The notes under the pieces are model-generated. The model saw only the letters and a list, made by a program, of their open reading frames with translations, made no database searches and had not been told where the DNA came from. The position numbers were made by a program, and so were the translations under genes. A stretch of DNA of 64,000 nt, taken from contig NZ_JAKGTQ010000001.1 in the NCBI RefSeq assembly GCF_021568285.1, positions 1,116,001 to 1,180,000 on the forward strand, written 5' to 3'. The DNA comes from Rheinheimera sp. UJ63. GTDB lineage: Bacteria; Pseudomonadota; Gammaproteobacteria; Enterobacterales; Alteromonadaceae. The number at the start of each line of letters is the position of its first letter. The stretch's first letter is position 1. Positions 55,444-64,000 of the stretch are shown here, piece by piece.

Positions 55444-58400
55444 TTATTTCAGCGACACCTCTGCAGATGGCGTAGCGCTTTCAGCACGCGGTGCACGGCG
55501 AAACTTACTTAACAACAAATACACCGCTGGGGTGGTGTACAAGGTCAATAATTGACTGACTAATAAGCCGCCCACGATGGTGATACCCAATGGCTGCCGC
55601 AACTCAGACCCCTCACCTACCCCTAATAATAACGGCACCGCGCCTAATAAAGCGGCGAAATTGGTCATTAAGATTGGCCGTAACCGCTGCTGCGCCGCTA
55701 ACGCAATCGCCTCGATCGGTGCCAAACCTTGATTGCGCTCGGCGGCCAATGCAAAGTCGACCAGCAAAATGGCGTTTTTCATCACAATACCGATCAGCAA
55801 AAACAGCCCTAACAGGGCAATTAAACTAAAATCGCTATTAGTTAAATACAACGCTAGCAGGGCACCTAAGCCAGCACAAGGCAAGGTAGACAAAATCGTG
55901 ATCGGTTGTAGCAAACTCTCATACAGAATGCCTAACAACAGATACACCGCCACAACCACCGCAATCACCAACCAGGTTTGATCGCTACTTTTAAAAATAG
56001 CATTGCGTTGGTTTTCACCACTGACCACCACGATAGCCCCGGGCAACATCACTTCTGCCATAGCTTGCTCAATCGCTATAGAAGCTTGCTCCATAGTGGT
56101 GCCTTCTTCTAGACCATAACCAATATTTACCGAGGCGAATTGTCCTTCATGCTGCACCCGGTCATTAACTAAACCATACTGATAGCTGGCGATAGCCGCT
56201 AAAGGTACACGGCGACCATCGTTGGTAATTACCTGTAACTGCTGCAACACTTCGGGCTGAGCGGTATAACCGGGTAACAGCTCCATCACGATGCGGTACT
56301 GGTTTTGCTTATCATACAAGGTCGCAACTTGTCGTTGCGAAAAGGAGTTATTCAGCACCGTGGCCACCGTGCGCATATCCACGCCGAGCCGCTGCGCCGC
56401 TTCGCGATCAATGGTTAACTCAATTTGCTGTGCATCTTCACCGCCGGGGGTATCAACATCAACTAACCCAGGGACTTCTTGCAGTTTTTCGCCGACAACC
56501 TTGCCCCATTTTCGCAGCAAATCTAAATCATCTGATAACAACTGCACTTCATAGTCACTGCGACTGAAGGGTGAGGATAAACGAATATCTTGATCGACAT
56601 TCATAAACAGAATGCCGCCAGGCACTTTTGGCGCATTGGCTCGAAGCCGATCCACCACAGCGCGAGCCGACACTTGGCGCTCGGCTAACGGCTTTAACCG
56701 CACGCGCATTTGCGAATTACTGACACCGCGATCCCCCCCGGCCGAACCGATTAAGTCGGCCACGGCAGGATCTTGCAACACATACTGGCGAAAGGCTTCG
56801 ATTTTTGGCTGCATCATTTGATACGACGCACCATCATCGCCGCGAACAAACCCATTCAACTGGCCAGTATCTTGCTCTGGTAATAAACCCGATGGCACCT
56901 TGTCATATAACCAAGCGCTGGCGGCAAATAACAACACTAATAACAGCAATAACCAGCGATAATGCCGTAAGCAAACATCAATACTGTGCCGATATCCTTG
57001 CTGCAAACGCCAAAAGAAACCTGATGTGGCCTGTTGCTTAGTGGGTTTACGCAACAATAATGCTGACATACTGGGCGTTAAGGTCAGCGAAATAAGCAAT
57101 GAAATCACCATCGCCGCCACTAACGTAATAGAGAACTCACGGAATAACCGCTCAACTAAGCCCCCCATAAACAAAATAGACAGGAAAATCACAATCAGTG
57201 CCAAATTCATCGCTAACAAGGTAAAGCCCACTTCAGCTACGCCTTGCCTTGCGGCTTGTAACGGCGCTAAACCGCGTTCAAGATGGCGACGAATATTCTC
57301 GACGACCACAATGGCATCATCGACCACTAAACCGGCAGCGACGATCAGCGCCATCACCGATAAGTTATTCAATGAAAACCCAAACAAATACATCGCGGTA
57401 AAAGCGCCAATTAATGACACCGGGATCGCCACACTGGGGATTAACGCGCTGCGAAAATTGCCTAAAAAAGCCCAAACAACCAACACCACTAAAATGACGG
57501 CCAGTGTTAAACTCCATTGCGCTTCGGCAAGCGTGGCACGGATCACCGGGCTGCGATCCATCACCACCGCTAAATCGGCACCGGCTGGCGTTAAGGCTTG
57601 CAGTAAAGGCAGTTCGTTGTAAATAGCATCAACGGTTTCGACTATATTGGCACCGTTGCGCCGACTGACCATTAAAATCACCGCATCTTTGTCGTTATGA
57701 AAGCCCGAACTGTAGCGGTTTTCCGTCGAGTCACTAACAATGGCTACGTCAGATAAACGGATCGGCGCGCCATCGGTATATTTAACAATTAAATCTTGAT
57801 AATCCGCCGCACGGCGCAAGGTTTCACTGGTGGCCAATTGCCAGCGATGGCTATCTGTTTCTAATACGCCTAAGGGTACTGAGGCATTAACCGTATTAAT
57901 GGCGCTGCGCACTTCATCTAACGCCACCCCATAATGCGCCAGCATACCGGGGTTCAGTTGCACCCGCACCGCCGGTAGCGACGAGCCCGTGACCTCGACT
58001 TCACCCACCCCAGTAATTTGCGCCAACTTTTGCGCCAACACCGTTGAAGCATTGTCATACAGCGTGCTGCCCGCCAAATGACTAGAGCTTAAAGCTAACG
58101 CCATAATCGGCGCTTGCGATGGGTTAAACTTGCGATAAACCGGATTGCCAGGCATCCCAGCGGGTAACTGGCCACGCGAAGCGTTAATGGCCGCCTGTAC
58201 TTCACGAGCCGCGGCATCCACATTACGATCTAACTCAAATTCTAAACGAATTTGCGTAGCGCCCTGACTACTTGACGAACTGATGCGGCGAATACCTGAA
58301 ATGCTGCCTAATGCGCGCTCTAACGGCGTCGCAACCGTAGCCGCCATGCTGTCGGGGCTGGCACCAGGTAAGTTGGCCGTGACCACGATCATCGGAAAGT

Positions 58401-58521
58401 CGATAGCCGGTAGCGGAGACACTGGCAACAAACGCCAGCTCAACAAGCCCATTAACAAGATCGCCGTCGCGATTAAAGCACTGGCCACCGGCCGCTGAAT
58501 AAAAGGCTGCGCCAGATTCAT
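55444..58521 (-). CDS. mdtC: RND multidrug efflux permease, MdtC-like
   Basis: A 1025-residue inner-membrane RND transporter with 12 transmembrane helices. [47 protein letters not shown] is the MdtC-type start. The proton-relay Asp pair is in [14 protein letters not shown] (TM4). It overlaps the upstream permease gene by four bases (ATGA), so expression is coupled. In E. coli MdtB and MdtC form a mixed trimer with MdtA and TolC, exporting bile salts, novobiocin and similar compounds. No tolC or baeSR genes are in the window. Confidence 0.94.
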   Translation of the reverse strand: MNLAQPFIQRPVASALIATAILLMGLLSWRLLPVSPLPAIDFPMIVVTANLPGASPDSMAATVATPLERALGSISGIRRISSSSSQGATQIRLEFELDRNVDAAAREVQAAINASRGQLPAGMPGNPVYRKFNPSQAPIMALALSSSHLAGSTLYDNASTVLAQKLAQITGVGEVEVTGSSLPAVRVQLNPGMLAHYGVALDEVRSAINTVNASVPLGVLETDSHRWQLATSETLRRAADYQDLIVKYTDGAPIRLSDVAIVSDSTENRYSSGFHNDKDAVILMVSRRNGANIVETVDAIYNELPLLQALTPAGADLAVVMDRSPVIRATLAEAQWSLTLAVILVVLVVWAFLGNFRSALIPSVAIPVSLIGAFTAMYLFGFSLNNLSVMALIVAAGLVVDDAIVVVENIRRHLERGLAPLQAARQGVAEVGFTLLAMNLALIVIFLSILFMGGLVERLFREFSITLVAAMVISLLISLTLTPSMSALLLRKPTKQQATSGFFWRLQQGYRHSIDVCLRHYRWLLLLLVLLFAASAWLYDKVPSGLLPEQDTGQLNGFVRGDDGASYQMMQPKIEAFRQYVLQDPAVADLIGSAGGDRGVSNSQMRVRLKPLAERQVSARAVVDRLRANAPKVPGGILFMNVDQDIRLSSPFSRSDYEVQLLSDDLDLLRKWGKVVGEKLQEVPGLVDVDTPGGEDAQQIELTIDREAAQRLGVDMRTVATVLNNSFSQRQVATLYDKQNQYRIVMELLPGYTAQPEVLQQLQVITNDGRRVPLAAIASYQYGLVNDRVQHEGQFASVNIGYGLEEGTTMEQASIAIEQAMAEVMLPGAIVVVSGENQRNAIFKSSDQTWLVIAVVVAVYLLLGILYESLLQPITILSTLPCAGLGALLALYLTNSDFSLIALLGLFLLIGIVMKNAILLVDFALAAERNQGLAPIEAIALAAQQRLRPILMTNFAALLGAVPLLLGVGEGSELRQPLGITIVGGLLVSQLLTLYTTPAVYLLLSKFRRAPRAESATPSAEVSLK

Positions 58522-61500
58522 AGCGGTGCCACCTCAGCACTTGGTTTAATTTGGCGTTGACCAAACATACGGTCAAACCATAAATACACTACCGGCGTGG
58601 TAAAGAGGGTTAATACCTGACTAACCAATAATCCCCCCACCATCACTAAACCTAACGGCTGGCGTAGCTCTGCGCCTGAACCACTGGCAAGCATCAGCGG
58701 GATGGCGCCAAACAAGGCTGCCAAGGTGGTCATTAAGATCGGCCTAAAACGCAGTAAAGCAGCCTGATAAATGGCTTCGGCAGGGGTCATGCCGCGATTA
58801 CGCTGCGCATCTAACGCAAAATCGACCATCATAATGCCGTTCTTTTTCACCAAGCCTATCAACAACACGATACCGATAACGGCAATCAAATCGAGCGGCT
58901 GCCCTGTTAACAGTAACGCCAATAAGGCACCCACGGTGGCAGAAGGTAAGGTTGATAAGATGGTCACGGGATGGATTAAGCTTTCATACAAGATCCCCAG
59001 CACGATATACATGGTAATAATGGCGGCAAGAATTAACCACAGCGTGTTATCCAAAGAAGAACGGAAGGCCTCTGCTGCACCTTGGAAACTCAGCTCAACT
59101 TCAGCGGGCAGTTGCAGTTGTTGCTGCACTTGCTCGATCGCTGCTACCGCCTGCCCGAGTGAATACCCCTGAGCTAAGTTAAAGGATAAGGTCACGGCCG
59201 GGAACTGCCCTTGCTGGTTAATCAGCAAACGGGTAGGTCGCTGACTCACCTTCGCCACTGCCGCTAGGGGTACTGAGTCACCTCGGCTATTGGTTAAATA
59301 CAATTTATCGAGCGCGTCCACCCCTTGCACCTGTGCAGGGTCAACTTCTAACACCACCCGATATTGATTACTTTGCGTAAACAAGGTGGCGATTTGCCGC
59401 TGACTGTAAGCACTTTGCAACACTGAGCTAATTTGTGACACCGTTAACCCCAATTGCGCAGCGGCATTGCGGTCAATATCAATATAGGCTTGTAAGCCTT
59501 GCTGCTGCAGATCGTGCGCCACCTCAGAGAGCTCAGGTTGTTGCTGTAAAGCCTCAACCAGCTCGGGAAGCCACTGGCTAAGAGTCTCGTAATCAGGTGT
59601 ACTGAGCGTAAACTGATATTGCGTGCGGCTAACCCGATCTTCAATATTCAGTTCCTGCACCGGCTGAAACCAGCCTTTAATCCCGGGTACATCTAACACT
59701 TGCTGCTCCAGCTCACGGATAATTTCCACGGCAGATTGCGAGCGCTCATTATGCGACGTTAAATTCAGCAAAATACGGCCACTATTAATACTGCTATTAC
59801 TACCATCGACACCAATAAACGACGATAAGCTGGCGACATCTGGGTGTTGCAGCATATTTTCGGCTAAAGCTTGCTGGCGCAGTGCCATCGCTTGAAAGGA
59901 AATATCCTGTGGCGCTTCGGTGATCACCTGAATGACACCGCTATCTTGCACCGGGAAGAACCCTTTGGGCACCGCCATATACAAGCCCACGGTTAACGCC
60001 ACGGTGGCGGCTAAACTTGCCAGCGCCAGCCGTTGATGGCGCAACACCCATTGCAAACCCCGACCATAACGCTGGATCACCCGCTGCATTAAATCATTCG
60101 GGTTATCATGCGCTGGCATTTTGGTTAGCAAACGCGCACAGAGCATCGGCGTTAAAGTAAGCGACACCACTAGCGAAATCATAATAGCCACCGCTAAGGT
60201 CACGGCAAATTCAAAGAATAAGCGCCCCACTACATCGGCCATAAACAATAAAGGGATCAGCACCGCTATCAGAGAGAAGGTCAATGAAATCAGGGTAAAA
60301 CCAATTTCTTTTGCGCCTTTTAGAGCCGCTTCCAGCGGCGAAGCGCCTTCTTCACGGTGGCGCGCAATATTCTCTAGCATCACGATGGCATCATCGACCA
60401 CAAAGCCGGTGGCAATGGTCAGTGCCATTAACGTCAGGTTGTTCACTGAAAAATCTAACCACAACATCACCGCGAAAGTACCAATTAACGACAGCGGCAC
60501 AGCTAAGCTAGGAATGATGGTTGCCGGTATGGTGCGCAGAAACACAAAGGTCACTAAAATCACCAAAAACACGGCAAAAACCAGTTCTTTTTGCACATCG
60601 CGTACCGACGCCCGAATACTTTGCGTTCGATCGGTTAACACCATCACATCAACTGCGGCAGGTAAGGTCGCGGTTAATTGCGGCAATAGCTGTCGCACAC
60701 GATCGGCAACTTCAATGACGTTGGCACCCGGTTGACGCTGAATATTCAGTAACACCGCCGGTTGCTCATTGGCCCATGCGGCTAAAAAGCGATCTTCAGC
60801 GCCTTGCTCAATACTGGCTACATCACGCAAACGCACCGGCGAATTATCGCGCCAGGCAATGATCAGATTCTCGTATTCAGCCGTGTCTTTAATTTGATCA
60901 TTCGCATCTAATAAGGTTGAGCGAAACGGGCCGTCAAAGCTGCCTTTTGGTTGATTGGTATTGGCAGCAGCAATGGCTTGGCGCAAATTTTCTAGGCTCA
61001 AGTTCATATTGGCTAATGCCGCCGGATTGGCTTTAACCCGGATGGCAGGGCGCTGTCCGCCGGCGAGGCTAACCATACCGACCCCCGGTAATTGCGCTAA
61101 CTTTTGTGCCATACGCGTATCAACTAAATCATAAACTTGCGGTAAACGTAAGGTTGCCGAGGTAATGGCTAAGGTTAAGATCGGTGCATCAGCTGGATTC
61201 ACTTTGCGGTAAATCGGCGGTGTCGGCATATCCGATGGCAATAACGAGGAAGCAGTATTAATCGCCGCCTGTACTTCTTGCTCGGCAACGCCCATATCCA
61301 CCACTAAAGCAAACTGCAGGGTAATCACCGACGCGCCAGCCGAGCTGCTAGACGACATTTGTTTTAAACCAGGAATTTGCCCCAAGCGCCGCTCAAGCGG
61401 CGCGGTAATGGTCCGCGTCATAATGTCTGGGCTAGCGCCCGGGTTAAAACTAAATACTTGGATGATCGGATAATCAACCTGAGGTAATGCCGCTACCGGC

Positions 61501-61595
61501 AGCTGCCGCCAACTGAGCACGCCAGCAATTAAAATTGCTAACATTAACAGCGAGGTAGCAACCGGTCTAAGAATAAACGGGCTGGAAAGGTTCAT
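58518..61595 (-). CDS. mdtB: RND multidrug efflux permease, MdtB-like
   Basis: A 1025-residue RND permease homologous to the following MdtC. It begins [47 protein letters not shown], the MdtB-type N-terminus, and carries the Asp pair in [17 protein letters not shown]. Start overlaps the stop of mdtA by one base (TAATG). The order A-B-C matches mdtABC. The two permeases are diverged duplicates, as is standard for this system. Confidence 0.94.
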   Translation of the reverse strand: MNLSSPFILRPVATSLLMLAILIAGVLSWRQLPVAALPQVDYPIIQVFSFNPGASPDIMTRTITAPLERRLGQIPGLKQMSSSSSAGASVITLQFALVVDMGVAEQEVQAAINTASSLLPSDMPTPPIYRKVNPADAPILTLAITSATLRLPQVYDLVDTRMAQKLAQLPGVGMVSLAGGQRPAIRVKANPAALANMNLSLENLRQAIAAANTNQPKGSFDGPFRSTLLDANDQIKDTAEYENLIIAWRDNSPVRLRDVASIEQGAEDRFLAAWANEQPAVLLNIQRQPGANVIEVADRVRQLLPQLTATLPAAVDVMVLTDRTQSIRASVRDVQKELVFAVFLVILVTFVFLRTIPATIIPSLAVPLSLIGTFAVMLWLDFSVNNLTLMALTIATGFVVDDAIVMLENIARHREEGASPLEAALKGAKEIGFTLISLTFSLIAVLIPLLFMADVVGRLFFEFAVTLAVAIMISLVVSLTLTPMLCARLLTKMPAHDNPNDLMQRVIQRYGRGLQWVLRHQRLALASLAATVALTVGLYMAVPKGFFPVQDSGVIQVITEAPQDISFQAMALRQQALAENMLQHPDVASLSSFIGVDGSNSSINSGRILLNLTSHNERSQSAVEIIRELEQQVLDVPGIKGWFQPVQELNIEDRVSRTQYQFTLSTPDYETLSQWLPELVEALQQQPELSEVAHDLQQQGLQAYIDIDRNAAAQLGLTVSQISSVLQSAYSQRQIATLFTQSNQYRVVLEVDPAQVQGVDALDKLYLTNSRGDSVPLAAVAKVSQRPTRLLINQQGQFPAVTLSFNLAQGYSLGQAVAAIEQVQQQLQLPAEVELSFQGAAEAFRSSLDNTLWLILAAIITMYIVLGILYESLIHPVTILSTLPSATVGALLALLLTGQPLDLIAVIGIVLLIGLVKKNGIMMVDFALDAQRNRGMTPAEAIYQAALLRFRPILMTTLAALFGAIPLMLASGSGAELRQPLGLVMVGGLLVSQVLTLFTTPVVYLWFDRMFGQRQIKPSAEVAPL

Positions 61596-62803
61596 TATTG
61601 CGCCCTCTGCGGACGTCTTCTTGGTTGCTCAGTTACGGGTTTTGCTTCTTTAACCGAGCCATCATTTTCTATCACTTCAACCGCACGACCTGGCCGTAAA
61701 CGATCCAAGCCTTCCAGCACCACCGGCGTACCCGGCTGTAAACCTGCGGTGATCGCCACTTTGCCATTATCGACAGCCCCGAGGGTAACTTGACGAATTT
61801 GTGCGCGATTTTGTTCAATGGTGTAAATATAGGTTCCGGCCGAGCCGTATTGCACCGCATCTTGCGGAATAGTGATAGCCCCTTGTTGCACCGAAACATT
61901 TAAACGCACATTAACAAACTGATTTGGAAACAGCTCCTCTTGTTCATTTTTAAACTCGGCTTTTAAGCGTAGCGTGCCCGTTGTCGCATCAATTTGGTTA
62001 TCTAAAGTGGTTAACACGCCTTGACTGAGCAGCTGCTGCTCTGCGCGATCCCAAGCTTCTACGGTTAACACCTGCCCACTGCGAAAGGCATTACGGACTT
62101 GTTGCAGCTGGCTTTCAGGAATGGCGAATACCACCGTAATTGGCGAGCTTTGGGTAATGGTAACCAGCCCTTCGGCACTATTCGCTTGCACCAGGTTACC
62201 GACATCAACCCGGCGTAAGCCTAAACGCCCGGTAATGGGAGCATGAATTTTGGTATAGGATAACTGTAACTTCGCCGCATCTAACTGCGCTTGAATACTC
62301 TTGCGGCTGCCTTCTAACTGCGCGACCAATGCCTGTTGCGTATTATATTGCTGCGCAGAAATAGAGCTTTGTTCGCGTAATTTGCTATACAGCTCTAAAT
62401 CCATCTTCGCATTTTTTAATTGCGCGGTGTTTTGCTCTAACTGCCCTTGAGCTTGGGCAAATTGAATTTGATAATCGGCCGTATCAATTTCCGCTAATAG
62501 CTGACCCGCGGTCACTTTATCGCCTTCATTAAAATGCAGTTGAGTTAATGGCCCACTTACGCGGCTTTGAACAATAACCGTATTGAGCGGCGTCACCGTA
62601 CCAATGGCTTTTACTTGCACACGTAAGTCAGCCAGCGCAGCTTCAACAACGCGCACCGGCACTGGCATTGCCCAAGGGCTAGTGGGTCGTTGCCCGGCCT
62701 CTGCAGCCGGCGCCTCTGCAGTTTTTGGCCAAAACCAATAAGCGCTTGCTGCTGCCACCAACACCGAGGCAACGATTAACATTGTTTTTTTCTGCCAAGC
62801 CAT
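61595..62803 (-). CDS. mdtA: Periplasmic membrane-fusion protein MdtA
   Basis: A 402-residue adaptor linking the MdtBC pump to an outer-membrane channel. The N-terminus has a membrane anchor or signal ([20 protein letters not shown]). Lipoyl-like and hairpin segments are visible ([39 protein letters not shown] and a coiled coil around [21 protein letters not shown]), then a beta-barrel domain ([14 protein letters not shown]). The C-terminus is basic. First gene of the operon; the promoter lies in the 291-base gap shared with the divergent nitroreductase gene. Confidence 0.94.
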   Translation of the reverse strand: MAWQKKTMLIVASVLVAAASAYWFWPKTAEAPAAEAGQRPTSPWAMPVPVRVVEAALADLRVQVKAIGTVTPLNTVIVQSRVSGPLTQLHFNEGDKVTAGQLLAEIDTADYQIQFAQAQGQLEQNTAQLKNAKMDLELYSKLREQSSISAQQYNTQQALVAQLEGSRKSIQAQLDAAKLQLSYTKIHAPITGRLGLRRVDVGNLVQANSAEGLVTITQSSPITVVFAIPESQLQQVRNAFRSGQVLTVEAWDRAEQQLLSQGVLTTLDNQIDATTGTLRLKAEFKNEQEELFPNQFVNVRLNVSVQQGAITIPQDAVQYGSAGTYIYTIEQNRAQIRQVTLGAVDNGKVAITAGLQPGTPVVLEGLDRLRPGRAVEVIENDGSVKEAKPVTEQPRRRPQRAQ

Positions 62804-63094
62804 TTTGTATTTCCTTCACCCTGGATCTTAAATTGCTGACACTATAATGTGCCGACCGCCCGCACTCAACGCGACAACCGTCAAGATTTGGTAAAGACGC
62901 GCCTGCATTCGCCCAACTGCATTTTTCTGACGGCAGATAGCAGTAAATGCCCTCACACACCGCAGCGCACACCCCCATAAAACCGCTACAACAAGCTAAC
63001 GTTCGTAAAAAAACAGTTTGGGCTAAACCTTGAAAGTCAGGCTTGCCGTACCTAACTCCTAAACCACTGCTGCTTATACATAGAAATAGGAATT

Positions 63095-63736
63095 ATGATC
63101 ATGTCCAACACGCTTGAATTACTTAACTGGCGATATGCCACCAAAAAAATGCGACCCGATGCGATAGTGCCCGCTGAAAAGCTCGATATTATTCTGGAGT
63201 CAATTCGTTTATCCGCCAGCTCAAGTGGCCTGCAGCCCTATCAGGTATTAGTGGTAACGGATGACGCCTTAAAGGCACAAATTCGTAAAGTGGCGTGGGA
63301 TCAGTCACAAGTTACTGATTGCTCGCATTTATTGGTGTTTGCCGCTTGGGATAACTACACCCCTGAGCGCATTAATATGATGTTTGATCTGGTTAACGAG
63401 CAACGCGGCTTTAAAAACGAAGGTTGGGAAGCCTATCGGCAAAAACTCTTGGCTTATTATCCACAACGTCCGGCCGAGCAAAACTTTGAGCATGCCGCAC
63501 GTCAAGCTTACATTGGTTTAGGCTCCGCCCTGATCGCGGCAGCGGAACAAGAGGTGGATTCTACGCCAATGGAAGGTTTCGAACCTGAGCACGTTGATCG
63601 CATTCTGGGATTAGCTGAACTGGGTTTAAAATCGGTGATATTACTGCCATTAGGCTACCGTGAAGCCGGTGCTGACTGGTTAGTCGACTTGAAAAAAGTA
63701 CGCCGCGACAGTGCTGATTTCCTGATTAATCGCTAA
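63095..63736 (+). CDS. Nitroreductase family NAD(P)H-dependent oxidoreductase
   Basis: A 213-residue FMN enzyme of the NfsB/YdgI group. Flavin-binding features are LNWRYATKKM near the N-terminus, SASSSGLQPYQVLVV, and the C-terminal block GLAELGLKSVILLPLGYREAGADWLVDLKKVRR. Family members reduce nitroaromatics and quinones. AGGAATT precedes the first ATG; a second in-frame ATG two codons later is also possible. Divergent from mdtABC. Confidence 0.92.
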   Translation: MIMSNTLELLNWRYATKKMRPDAIVPAEKLDIILESIRLSASSSGLQPYQVLVVTDDALKAQIRKVAWDQSQVTDCSHLLVFAAWDNYTPERINMMFDLVNEQRGFKNEGWEAYRQKLLAYYPQRPAEQNFEHAARQAYIGLGSALIAAAEQEVDSTPMEGFEPEHVDRILGLAELGLKSVILLPLGYREAGADWLVDLKKVRRDSADFLINR

Positions 63737-63743
63737 ATAGCCG

Positions 63744-63772
63744 CCGCTTCCACATCGTGGCAGCGGTGTTTT
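63744..63772 (+). terminator. Terminator after the nitroreductase gene
   Basis: CCGCT-T-CCAC/GTGG-C-AGCGG stem with one internal mismatch and a 3-base loop, followed by TGTTTTA. Confidence 0.7.
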
Positions 63773-63884
63773 ACCTCCCCCGCTGCCTTTACTTCAGCCT
63801 TGCTGATGCGCCATTAACCTTATTGTGTTTTTTTCAAACAAATCTTTCGCTGAAATAATTATTTAGTGTTATGTTAATTAGCAT

Positions 63885-64000
63885 GTGAATGAACTGCAAT
63901 TAAGGGCTAGATGCCAACAATCGCTTATGGATAAAGCAGCACAGATACTTCTATTCCAGCATCACAACTTCACCCCGCATACTATGCGGTATGAGCTTTT
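63885..64000 (+). CDS. Possible 5' end of a gene cut by the window edge
   Basis: A plus frame is open from a stop at 63879 to the end of the window. It could begin at GTG 63885 or ATG 63927 (MDKAAQILLFQHHNFTPHTMRYEL...). Neither start has a clear ribosome site. The upstream 100 bases are AT-rich and could hold a promoter. No family is recognisable from this length. Confidence 0.3.
   Translation, partial: MNELQLRARCQQSLMDKAAQILLFQHHNFTPHTMRYEL

Noticed and set aside
55444-61595. Recent tandem duplication of one RND gene
   Set aside because: The two permeases are clearly diverged along their full length and match the known MdtB/MdtC pair, so this is an old duplication.

Overview
The window reads as a typical chromosomal segment of a gammaproteobacterium. 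Gene content and order (polA, Spot 42 RNA, engB, a Csr-type RNA and yihI in the E. coli order; cysJIH; ilvGMDA; mdtABC; rep) together with family composition suggest the Rheinheimera/Alishewanella group of marine or freshwater Alteromonadales/Chromatiales relatives. This placement is from memory of gene content, not from a search. I see no prophage, insertion sequence, CRISPR array or defence island.

Layout: 1-5.5 kb holds a small GNAT enzyme, a two-domain M16 lipoprotein peptidase, the divergent ohrR/ohr peroxide pair, yjjX and arfA, whose coding sequence contains its own terminator hairpin. 5.6-12.1 kb is the isoleucine/valine operon read right to left: a sigma70 promoter, leader peptide ilvL, an attenuator, ilvG-ilvM-ilvD, then a 0.7-kb alternating array of structured 118-bp repeats, then ilvA. 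12.1-16.3 kb holds small membrane or metal-binding proteins, a DUF4105 protein, a DUF3015 protein and rsuA. 16.3-27.3 kb is a sulfate-assimilation cluster (cysQ, cysC, cysG, cysH, cysI, cysJ) interrupted by ahpC-ahpF and a periplasmic solute-binding protein. 27.5-36.5 kb holds yggN, a RidA-family protein, an M28 peptidase, nfeD-qmcA, ubiK, rep, a GAF-GAF-GGDEF protein and cytochrome c5.

37-44 kb is the polA region. It carries Spot 42 RNA, a second possible small RNA just downstream of it, engB, cytochrome c4, a CsrB/CsrC-like RNA with an upstream GacA/UvrY-type box, a methyltransferase, yihI and a DUF2489 protein. 44-64 kb holds an amidohydrolase, a DUF1285 protein behind tRNA-His, mscS, a DUF481 outer-membrane protein, a PAS-GGDEF-EAL protein, sbcD-sbcC, the mdtABC RND pump operon and a nitroreductase.

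The most notable non-coding elements are the Csr-like RNA, the possible new sRNA beside Spot 42, the alternating repeat array inside the ilv operon, the complete ilv attenuator, and the non-stop design of arfA. All were read by eye; no alignment, folding or database search was run.
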